Source of the DNA: Bacillota bacterium
GTDB lineage: Bacteria; Bacillota; Clostridia; Acetivibrionales; DSM-1351
Length of the DNA: 6,508 nt
Direction of reading: 5' to 3'
Assembly (NCBI GenBank): GCA_023417285.1
Contig: JAEZFR010000223.1
Location: 1-6,508 of the forward strand
The notes under the pieces were generated by a model. The model saw only the letters and a list, made by a program, of their open reading frames with translations. It had not been told where the DNA came from and searched no databases. Shown here one piece after another: positions 1-6,508 of the stretch (the stretch's first letter is position 1; each line of letters opens with the position of its first letter). A program made the position numbers and the translations under genes.

Positions 1-2492
1 CATCAGATACTATTGCTGAGGAGCTGAATAGTCTCAATATACTCCAGCGAAGCCTAGATGCCCTTTCTTCTCAGATTGATAATAAGAGATATCAGATTTT
101 TTCAGATTGGACTCAATTCATGGAGGCAAAATATCCGCTCACAGGAGTTAGCCCTATATTAGATATTAGTGACACAGCAGAATATATTTTAGCTGAAATT
201 AAAGAATTAACAACTGAACTACTACAAAAACAGCAAAATCTCAGATCTCAAATTAACATTTCAATCGATAAAATTAATGCTGAGCTTCCAGAAGACTGCA
301 TTTTATTACCTACTACTGCTCCTAGATATTGGAGTCCATCAGAACCTACTGTTCTATTTTATGGTGATGACGTACAGCCAACTGTGAGATATGGTGGAGA
401 CGGAAGATTTGATAGCAATGGAAACCTTGTATGCCGTCAACCACAGCAACTAATAACTTGTACGACAGTAAAAGCTAATTTATTTAATACATCTGCTGAT
501 ATTACTTTAGGAGATGGCGATTTCCCACAATTAAGCCCTAGCCTTAATTTACCGTTTTTAGACGCTATGAGCGTGCTTCTATCGGAAGCCTGCTTGCTTT
601 CTCCTAGCCTTTTAGCAACTGTCCTTATACAAAAAGGTGTAGCACAAGGGTTTGAAGAGGTTTGTAAAACACTGCTCTCAAATATAAATAGCACTGACCA
701 ATTTATTTCATATAGCGGGATTTATCCTTCAAGTGTTGCAGTGAATTTTTGGAACTCCCCGTGGCTACCCTTTTCATTACGTTGGCAGGTAGATTTTTAC
801 CCGCTAAATGATTGTGCAACGTATTCTGAGGACTTTATACTTTCACAGTTTGAGTTAGAAGCGGTGGACCTTATATTTACTGATACAAAGTTATCAAATA
901 CTTTTGAAACTTATAGCGGGTCTATATTTTTGACTCCTAGCCCTCAGACAAATATGAAAGAGCAGATTGCTCAATATGTTAAAGCATTACCCACAGACGA
1001 TTTTGATGTTGAATTGTTGGATATCAGTAAAGCAATCGGTGAAATGCCAATTTTAGCTCAAACACTATCTGGTTTTAATGACGCAATGCTCATGAAAAAT
1101 AAAACCATGCAACTGGAAGTGGGTGATCCAATTGAAAAAAACAGAGCCTATTACTTTTTTTCCAATTCAACGGTAAAAAATGCTGTTGGGGATACAGGCA
1201 TAAATATGGCTTCACCCGCTGTTAATAATTTCTTTAACCCCATTAGTGCAGGATTGATGGCAATTCGTAAATTAACTTTAGTAGATGTTTTTGGGCAGAC
1301 AAAGGAACTGTGTCCAGCCCCTGAAAAAGTCATTCGTGCGGAGAATATGAAGCAATCAAAGTTATTGCCACAAGACTTTATTTATTTACCACCTAGAATA
1401 ACGCAATCATCAAGGCTTTTATTCCGTTTTATCAGCACCTTAGATGAAATGGTGGAAACAAATGAGATACCTGATACATCACCTGTTTGCGGGTGGATTC
1501 TGTGCAATTATTTGGATCGAAGTCTTATGCTATATGATGCGGATGGTACTCATGTTGGGGCTCTGCAGCTTAATGAATATTCCGACTGCATCACATGGCA
1601 GAACACTCCAGGAGGTGTACTATATGATGCTGGTATCCGTACTGCACTCTCGCAGTGTAATCCACATCTCAGGGAAATGGCAATTGCATTGCATGATGGA
1701 GATGCTCAGTACCTTAGAAGCTTCATGAATAGTACCGATAGTGCATTCTCATTTATCGAACCTCCTGGAGTTGGGCAAGATGTTAGCAATTCAGTATTAA
1801 TGGGGCGACCTATTGCAATTGTAAGAGCAGCTCTAAATCTTGAATTACAAGGTCTTGCAGCAACTCACCAAGGGGTAGATACACTAAAAAATGCAATAGA
1901 AACATATAAAAATAGTGGTCAACTATATCCAGCACCACGGGATAGCAGGAATTTTCCCAGTGTATCTTTTCCTGTCTATCTAGGACATCAAAACAGAAGA
2001 GATGATGGACTGGTGGGATTTTTTAAGAACAATAACTATATGGAGTTTTATTGCAGCTTTTCCGATGGCAACAGCCAAAGTGTAATTGAACCTATCCAAA
2101 ATACTCTGTTATTATCTCCTAAATCTTCAAGCAATGCAAATATAGGGGATAATGCATTAACTTTGACGTTACTTATGGATCCTCGTACTGGGGTACATGC
2201 TACCATGGGGGTTCTACCGCAAAAGTACATAGAGATTCCACCTAAGTTTTATAGCGATACTCTAAAAAATCTAGCCTTAAATTTCTTAGTCAATCCTGTA
2301 TTACAAAGTAGTCGAGGGCTGAGTTTGCCTGTACCATCTGAAGGGGATGGAGATTGGCTTTGGATAGAAAATCAATTAATCTGCTGGTCTGATCCAGTTA
2401 AATTGCAGGCAGTTCAAAAAGAAGCAGTTCTGAATGATAGCCCTCAGAGAATTAAAGAGGGCTGGTTAAAACTCGTAAGATCGGAGAAATAG
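1..2492 (+). CDS. Large uncharacterised protein, 5'-partial (C-terminal ~830 residues)
   Basis: The frame is open from base 3 to the TAG at 2490-2492, with no stop and no ATG, GTG or TTG before the ATG at 120. That ATG lacks a Shine-Dalgarno sequence, so the true start lies left of the window. Residue numbers count from it. The first ~95 visible residues, including those upstream, look helical and partly coiled-coil (ELTTELLQKQQNLRSQINIS). The rest is mixed alpha/beta with motif-like blocks: PRYWSPSEPTVLFYGDDVQP (68-87), FWNSPWLPFSLRWQVDFYPL (210-229), LSGFNDAML (316-324), GWILCNYLDRSLMLYDADG (458-476), GRPIAIVRAALNLEL (562-576), FPVYLGHQNRRDDGLVGFF (617-635) and LLMDPRTGVHATMGVLP (684-700). 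I see no transmembrane segment, sorting signal or catalytic motif. These blocks resemble, from memory only, very large hypothetical proteins in actinobacteria and other soil bacteria, so a conserved family is plausible, but I cannot name it. A scaffold or structural role is inference from size and neighbours. Confidence 0.85.
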   Translation, partial: SDTIAEELNSLNILQRSLDALSSQIDNKRYQIFSDWTQFMEAKYPLTGVSPILDISDTAEYILAEIKELTTELLQKQQNLRSQINISIDKINAELPEDCILLPTTAPRYWSPSEPTVLFYGDDVQPTVRYGGDGRFDSNGNLVCRQPQQLITCTTVKANLFNTSADITLGDGDFPQLSPSLNLPFLDAMSVLLSEACLLSPSLLATVLIQKGVAQGFEEVCKTLLSNINSTDQFISYSGIYPSSVAVNFWNSPWLPFSLRWQVDFYPLNDCATYSEDFILSQFELEAVDLIFTDTKLSNTFETYSGSIFLTPSPQTNMKEQIAQYVKALPTDDFDVELLDISKAIGEMPILAQTLSGFNDAMLMKNKTMQLEVGDPIEKNRAYYFFSNSTVKNAVGDTGINMASPAVNNFFNPISAGLMAIRKLTLVDVFGQTKELCPAPEKVIRAENMKQSKLLPQDFIYLPPRITQSSRLLFRFISTLDEMVETNEIPDTSPVCGWILCNYLDRSLMLYDADGTHVGALQLNEYSDCITWQNTPGGVLYDAGIRTALSQCNPHLREMAIALHDGDAQYLRSFMNSTDSAFSFIEPPGVGQDVSNSVLMGRPIAIVRAALNLELQGLAATHQGVDTLKNAIETYKNSGQLYPAPRDSRNFPSVSFPVYLGHQNRRDDGLVGFFKNNNYMEFYCSFSDGNSQSVIEPIQNTLLLSPKSSSNANIGDNALTLTLLMDPRTGVHATMGVLPQKYIEIPPKFYSDTLKNLALNFLVNPVLQSSRGLSLPVPSEGDGDWLWIENQLICWSDPVKLQAVQKEAVLNDSPQRIKEGWLKLVRSEK

Positions 2493-2510
2493 GAGAAAGG
2501 AAATAAAGTA

Positions 2511-2537
2511 CAAAAAGCACAATAAGCACAAAAAGCA
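2511..2537. repeat. Three tandem 9-base units between genes 1 and 2
   Basis: Three consecutive 9-mers, CAAAAAGCA, CAATAAGCA and CAAAAAGCA, lie head to tail in the 77-base gap. The outer copies are identical and the middle one differs by a single base. They sit about 20 bases before the ribosome-binding site of gene 2, so they would form part of an unstructured, A-rich leader if the genes are co-transcribed. They may be replication slippage in A-rich DNA or a protein-binding or mRNA-stability element. The sequence does not decide between these. Confidence 0.6.
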
Positions 2538-2554
2538 TAGAAATCAAGTAAAGC

Positions 2555-2560
2555 AGGGGG
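2555..2560 (+). promoter_or_regulatory. Ribosome-binding site of gene 2
   Basis: AGGGGG lies 9 bases before the ATG at 2570. It pairs with the anti-Shine-Dalgarno sequence using one G-U wobble and supports that ATG as the start of the 883-residue protein. No sigma-A promoter is evident in the gap after gene 1. Confidence 0.8.
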
Positions 2561-2569
2561 ATTTTATTT

Positions 2570-5221
2570 ATGAATAAACTAAGCAAGCAAGACTTTAAAC
2601 TATGTAATATTGATGGGAAATGTGATATTTTTATAACGGATGATACTAATCTAAATAAGTTAACGCTAACATTTACAAATAATACTGGTAGCACTCTTGA
2701 ATTTTTACAGGGTTCACCCTCAGCTCAGACAGGTGTTGGAGCGTCCTCATTCTATTTCGATTTTGGAGATTTGTTGGATACCTGGATATTAAAATTGATA
2801 GTACTAGTGGTTCCCGAGGGATGGTTAGCAACATATATTGACGGTAAGTTCCCTTGTTGGGCTGTAGTACCAAAAAAAGATTGCTTACTGAATCCTAACG
2901 AACAAATGCAATTTTGTTTCACAAATATTATTTGCAAAAATTCCGCTCCTGGTTACTTTAACATAAGTTACTGCAATATTCCAGACATATATGACAGTGA
3001 GATTCCATTTTCTTATTCAGTAGCTGTAATTCGTCCCCCTGTAAGTACTCCTAAATATCTCAATCTCAATATTGGATATAAGGATGTACAGTGCCTTGTT
3101 AACTCATCATTAATAAGCCAAAAACACAGCTTTGGAATTGCAACAGATACACCCATATCAGCATATATAACCTATAATGTTGCCCATCCACTTCGCAACC
3201 AATTTACACTATACCTTTCAAATCCATCTAAGGATACTGATATACCTCAGGATCCTAATGGGAGAACTACTTTTTATCTATCTTTTGTTTATGGAGATAC
3301 CGCTGGTGATTTAACAACTAAGGAATTAGCTGCACAGATGAAGGTTAATATTCGCAAAGAGTACGGTACCGTTTGGGAAGTCCCAACTAAACCTATAGGT
3401 CAGCTCCCTGTATGGCCACTTTACCCTAAGTCACCTGTTGTTCTTGGGGTTGGTAATCAGGCATCTATTGAATTTTCTATAACTGATATTGTAACAATGC
3501 TACCTGAGGGTCTCACTACTTTATACATACAATATAATTATGTTCCAGGATATGATGATGGAGTATTTACCCTCATGCTGAATAAGTGTACGGCAAAACC
3601 TAAAATAACTAGTTTTATCAGTGATAAAAGCAGGATAGATTTAGGGGATTCGGTAAATATTAGTTGGGAAACACAACTAGCAGATGTTGTTATACTTGAA
3701 TATAGTAAAAGAGATGGTTCAATAGTTCATTTATCCAGTGAAAATGGAGATATCAGTATAAACCAATCAAAGCTTACAGTAACACCTGATAAACCAGATA
3801 CTACTTTCACTCTAAAGGCAGAGGCCGACACCCTTAAGTTGTGGGACGTATTTCCAGGACTTTATGTACAAGTCAACCAACCAGATCCAATTATAAAAAG
3901 CTTTAAAGTCTCGCCAACCATAATTAATATTTCATCTGGAAATCCTCAAACAGTCACTCTTTCATGGGAAGCAGCGAATGCCCAAAGCTATATGCTTTTG
4001 CCAAAGCCGGGTCCTACCTTGGACACAAGCTTTATAACATCTACTCCTGAAACACAGGACTATTATCTAACAGCGTACCCATATGGTACGCCAGGTAGAC
4101 AGGCTACCACATCAGCCTGCGTATATGCATGTAAGAATTATGTTAGCGTAATAACCTCATATGGGCAAAATTGCCAGTACCTTCCTGTTGTGAGGGCTAA
4201 TCAGTCGTTGCCTTATATTTATGCATGTGATGCTGGACTAAAAAAAATTTTGTTTTATGACTATGAACTGCGTAATCAAGTAAAGCAACTAGATGGAACG
4301 AATTTTGCACTAAGCCCGGACGGGAATAATCTGTATTATATTCTAGGTAGTAGTCCAAATTTAATTATGCAATTAGATATTATGTCATTGAAAATAATAA
4401 GTAAATTCATGCTGCAAGTGTGTACACCCTGCAGTCTATTTGTGAGTCAGGATAATAGCATGGTTTATGTTCTTGGAAAAAATAATAGTATGCAGATAAT
4501 ATATAAATCAAATCAAAATACTTCTAGACTTATAACCTTCCCTGATTCATCTCAAAATCCTTCTGCAATATGTGAAGATAACAACTGTATTTATGTTGCT
4601 TGCTATAGTAGCAGGCAGTTTTTCATAATAGATAAAATTAATTATAATATTACAAATACCCTTACTCTTAGCTGTTCAGAATGTACTGATATGGTATACA
4701 ACCCAATTAATAAATTAATATATATTGCAGCTCAAAGTAGCAATGCTATTTGCACCGTTGATACTGTATCACTAAAAACCGATTATATCACAGTAGGAGA
4801 TAGACCGTGCTCACTTAAATTATCAAAGGACGGTATTTATTTATACGTAACCAATTTTAATACCAACTATATTTCTATAGTAGACTTAAGAAACAACTCT
4901 GTACAAAACATTACAGTTGGTAGTTCTCCATGCGCTCTTAAATGCAATAGCAATTATTCACTGCTGTATGTAGCAAACTATCTTGGTCAAAGTGTATCGG
5001 TTTTGGATATTAGTCAAGGATTTCCTACCTTAATTGCAACAATACCAATTCCTAATTGCACCTCTAACCCATATGATATTGATGTTAAATCTTATCCAGA
5101 AGGTTGGGATTATGTATATGTGGGGACTGAAGGATTTTCGCCAAGAATAATTCATAATCCTGTTTCAGATAGCTGTGCAATCCAGGTTGCAGTAATACCA
5201 TTCCAGAGAAGGATTATATAA
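2570..5221 (+). CDS. Mosaic protein: duplicated beta module, two Ig-like domains, YVTN-type beta-propeller
   Basis: The 883-residue product starts at an ATG with a good ribosome-binding site. Residues ~31-155 and ~208-340 are diverged copies of one beta-rich module. They share an FYF/FYL strand, a GDL, P-x-W followed by PK, an F-x-(F/I)-T-(N/D)-I strand and a final (I)-x-Y-x-x-(I/V)-P. Residues ~344-435 and ~439-516 are Ig-like sandwiches, with I-x-S-F starts, central SWET and SWEA strands and T-x-TPxxxTxxTLxA-type ends. Residues ~538-877 form a propeller of about seven blades spaced 40-44 residues apart, marked by LYYI, VYVL, IYVA, IYIA, LYVT, LYVA and VYVG strands, as in the YVTN/YncE family. 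No signal peptide, transmembrane segment or cell-wall anchor is visible, which is odd for such domains. There are 26 cysteines. A binding or structural role is likely. No enzymatic residue set is evident. It lies 77 bases after gene 1 and 38 before gene 3, so co-transcription is likely. Confidence 0.9.
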   Translation: MNKLSKQDFKLCNIDGKCDIFITDDTNLNKLTLTFTNNTGSTLEFLQGSPSAQTGVGASSFYFDFGDLLDTWILKLIVLVVPEGWLATYIDGKFPCWAVVPKKDCLLNPNEQMQFCFTNIICKNSAPGYFNISYCNIPDIYDSEIPFSYSVAVIRPPVSTPKYLNLNIGYKDVQCLVNSSLISQKHSFGIATDTPISAYITYNVAHPLRNQFTLYLSNPSKDTDIPQDPNGRTTFYLSFVYGDTAGDLTTKELAAQMKVNIRKEYGTVWEVPTKPIGQLPVWPLYPKSPVVLGVGNQASIEFSITDIVTMLPEGLTTLYIQYNYVPGYDDGVFTLMLNKCTAKPKITSFISDKSRIDLGDSVNISWETQLADVVILEYSKRDGSIVHLSSENGDISINQSKLTVTPDKPDTTFTLKAEADTLKLWDVFPGLYVQVNQPDPIIKSFKVSPTIINISSGNPQTVTLSWEAANAQSYMLLPKPGPTLDTSFITSTPETQDYYLTAYPYGTPGRQATTSACVYACKNYVSVITSYGQNCQYLPVVRANQSLPYIYACDAGLKKILFYDYELRNQVKQLDGTNFALSPDGNNLYYILGSSPNLIMQLDIMSLKIISKFMLQVCTPCSLFVSQDNSMVYVLGKNNSMQIIYKSNQNTSRLITFPDSSQNPSAICEDNNCIYVACYSSRQFFIIDKINYNITNTLTLSCSECTDMVYNPINKLIYIAAQSSNAICTVDTVSLKTDYITVGDRPCSLKLSKDGIYLYVTNFNTNYISIVDLRNNSVQNITVGSSPCALKCNSNYSLLYVANYLGQSVSVLDISQGFPTLIATIPIPNCTSNPYDIDVKSYPEGWDYVYVGTEGFSPRIIHNPVSDSCAIQVAVIPFQRRII

Positions 5222-5243
5222 GCTGTAAAATTAATAATAGAAC

Positions 5244-5249
5244 GGAGGT
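5244..5249 (+). promoter_or_regulatory. Ribosome-binding site of gene 3
   Basis: GGAGGT lies 10 bases before the ATG at 5260, a near-consensus Shine-Dalgarno sequence. It fixes the start so that the product begins with a lipoprotein signal peptide. The 38-base gap from gene 2 holds no promoter or terminator that I can see, which supports co-transcription. Confidence 0.85.
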
Positions 5250-5259
5250 ATTAATCAGT

Positions 5260-6294
5260 ATGAGTTGCATTAAAAAACATAATAAAGCAAAATATCTAAG
5301 TTTATGTGCTTTGATGATAATATGCATAATTGCCGCATCATGCAGTAATTCTTCAACCGAAAAACGAGCTGGTAATACAAAAGATACTTCGGTCAGCACT
5401 CAGGTACAAGCAAGTGCAACGGCTTCTGCGCTAGGCAATTACATTCAGGAAGTTTCAGACATTCCACATAAGCGCTATCAATATACCGCACATGATATCA
5501 ATGGTCTTATATATTTTATTGGTGGATACAACTCACAAGAGGGTCAGCCTCCCGTAAGCGAAACTGACATATATGATACTAAAGCAAATATATGGAGAAC
5601 TGGGGCCCCAATGCCAAAAGGGAAGGGTGGGCATGCAAGCTGCTTAATAAATGACAAGATATATGTTTTTGGAGGTGATATTGGTTATAACTGGACATCA
5701 AGCTGTGAAGTTTATGATACCAAAGCAGATAAATGGAGCCAGCTACCAGCTGTGCCCATTGACTTTAAAGGCGGAATAGGTCAGATGGCTTGCAGTGCTT
5801 TAGATAATAAGGCTTATATTTTTGGGGGAATTGGAGATAGCAAGGCTGTTTGGGAGTTCGATACTATGAAGAAAGTGTGGAACAAAAAAGCGGCTATGTC
5901 CACAGGACGTGTGGGTGCTACTAGCAGTGTCTATAATGGACAAATATATGTAATAGGAGGTAGCTTGCAGCAGTTCAATAGACTTTGTGCTCAGCCATTG
6001 GCAACGGTCTCTGTTTATAGCCCAAATAAAGATACTTGGAGTCAATCTTCTTCCTTTACTATAGCAAGAGCACAGTGCTCCTCCGTACTTATTGGTTCAA
6101 GCTTATTTGTTATTGGTGGTGTAAATGACAAGGAGAATAATAGTGGTGCAGTTGAGGAGTTCAGTTTAGCTACCAATAAATGGTCTGTTAAAACACCCAT
6201 GCCAACCCAATATGTTCGAGTAGACGAGGCTCTAAAAGTCAACAATACAATATACTTATTGGGAGAAAAAATATACAAATATACTCCAAATTGA
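5260..6294 (+). CDS. Kelch-repeat beta-propeller lipoprotein
   Basis: The 344-residue product begins with a basic N-terminus (KKHNKAK), a hydrophobic core (residues ~12-26) and an IAASC lipobox. Cys28 is the probable lipidated residue, followed by a Ser/Thr-rich linker to about residue 58, so the domain should sit on the outer face of the membrane. Kelch repeats follow, with the usual double glycine and a later Tyr/Phe-x6-Trp: blades at ~72-113 (FIGGY, W112), ~123-159 (VFGGD, W159), ~172-207 (IFGGI, W207), ~216-260 (VIGGS, W260) and ~270-308 (VIGGV, W308). A short sixth unit (~320-344) has LLGEK in place of the double glycine and ends in strand KIYKYTPN. The stretch before blade 1 (IQEVSDIPHKR) resembles the linker after each Trp, so it probably completes blade six and closes the ring. 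Kelch propellers mostly bind proteins or sugars. A sugar-oxidase role is unlikely because no such catalytic domain is present. The ligand is unknown; gene 1 or 2 products are candidates by context. Confidence 0.92.
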   Translation: MSCIKKHNKAKYLSLCALMIICIIAASCSNSSTEKRAGNTKDTSVSTQVQASATASALGNYIQEVSDIPHKRYQYTAHDINGLIYFIGGYNSQEGQPPVSETDIYDTKANIWRTGAPMPKGKGGHASCLINDKIYVFGGDIGYNWTSSCEVYDTKADKWSQLPAVPIDFKGGIGQMACSALDNKAYIFGGIGDSKAVWEFDTMKKVWNKKAAMSTGRVGATSSVYNGQIYVIGGSLQQFNRLCAQPLATVSVYSPNKDTWSQSSSFTIARAQCSSVLIGSSLFVIGGVNDKENNSGAVEEFSLATNKWSVKTPMPTQYVRVDEALKVNNTIYLLGEKIYKYTPN

Positions 6295-6424
6295 CTTTTG
6301 CAAATGTAACTTTACAGTATATAGTTGATTAAGTGCACTGAAATGCAAAATAATACTGTCATATACATGGGTAGATATTGTGAATTTTTGTCTTGGATTA
6401 TTGAATTTTCCATAATGCAAAAGT
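6294..6424. repeat. Short inverted and direct repeats around the end of gene 3
   Basis: ACTTTTGCA (6294-6302) has an exact 9-base inverted copy, TGCAAAAGT (6416-6424). AATGCAAAA occurs directly at 6342-6350 and 6414-6422. AGTTGATT (6323-6330) is also mirrored by AATCAACT (6427-6434), just beyond this span. The order of the arms does not permit one nested hairpin. This could be a decayed small element or regulator sites, or chance in AT-rich DNA. Confidence 0.35.
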
Positions 6425-6429
6425 ATAAT
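6401..6429 (+). promoter_or_regulatory. Probable sigma-A promoter for a gene to the right
   Basis: TTGAAT (6401-6406) and TATAAT (6424-6429) are separated by 17 bases, the ideal spacing for the housekeeping sigma factor. The -10 is perfect and the -35 differs from TTGACA at two positions. Transcription would begin near 6436 and leave at least ~70 bases of leader before the window ends. No start codon with a ribosome-binding site follows within the window. The -10 overlaps the end of the TGCAAAAGT repeat, which could allow control by a repeat-binding protein (inference). Confidence 0.55.
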
Positions 6430-6508
6430 CAACTTAAAGCTTAGTTTAAATTATCCAGTATTCGTTGTATTTTTGGCAAAACAAAACAACTTAATATAAC
6501 ACAATTAG

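Noticed and set aside
1444..1728. A 94-codon ORF on the + strand inside gene 1, and several short antisense ORFs
   Set aside because: They overlap well-supported genes in other frames, lack ribosome-binding sites and give no recognisable protein.
2482..2575. A +1 frame continuing past the stop of gene 1 that reads Lys/His-rich (KKHNKHKKHR)
   Set aside because: The composition simply reflects the A-rich 9-base repeats; no start, slippery site or conserved context supports frameshifting.
2780..2830. Transmembrane segment in gene 2 (WILKLIVLVV, residues 72-81)
   Set aside because: Too short, interrupted by a lysine, and located inside the first duplicated beta module, where a strand is more likely.
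6314..6359. ACAGTAT ... ATACTGT inverted repeat as the terminator of gene 3
   Set aside because: Seven AT-rich base pairs with a 32-base loop and no T-tract; too weak to call.
6464..6490. Imperfect hairpin (GTTGT ... ACAAC) as a terminator
   Set aside because: The stem is AT-rich with internal mismatches and is not followed by a T-run, so it does not fit an intrinsic terminator.
1..6508. Contractile injection system, toxin complex, phage or CRISPR locus
   Set aside because: No sheath, tube, baseplate, toxin, capsid, Cas gene or repeat-spacer array is visible; large size and beta-propellers alone do not establish any of these.

Overview
The window is a low-GC stretch with three genes in a row on the + strand and none on the other. 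Strong purine-rich ribosome-binding sites (AGGGGG and GGAGGT), AT-rich codon use and a Gram-positive-type lipoprotein signal point to a Firmicute. Many cysteines in a protein without an export signal fit an anaerobic clostridium. The organism assignment is inference.

Layout. (1) Bases 1-2492: the 3' part of a large gene cut by the left edge. The frame is open to the edge, and the first in-frame ATG (120) has no ribosome-binding site and looks internal. I cannot name the family. (2) Bases 2493-2569: a 77-base gap with three tandem 9-base units and a ribosome-binding site. (3) Bases 2570-5221: an 883-residue mosaic protein made of a duplicated beta-rich N-terminal module, two Ig-like modules and a YVTN/YncE-type beta-propeller. 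(4) Bases 5260-6294: a 344-residue lipoprotein carrying a six-blade Kelch propeller. (5) Bases 6295-6508: non-coding, with a good sigma-A-type promoter (6401-6429) pointing to the right, presumably at a gene outside the window, and several short repeats. No convincing terminator is visible.

How they may work together (inference): the short gaps, shared strand and lack of terminators suggest one transcript. All three products look like structural or binding proteins. No enzyme motif is evident. One reading is a cell-surface or particle-like assembly in which a large scaffold (gene 1) pairs with a multi-domain propeller protein (gene 2) and a membrane-anchored Kelch lipoprotein (gene 3). I know of no described system with this set of three, so the cassette is the main candidate for something new here. 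Nothing in the window shows its activity.
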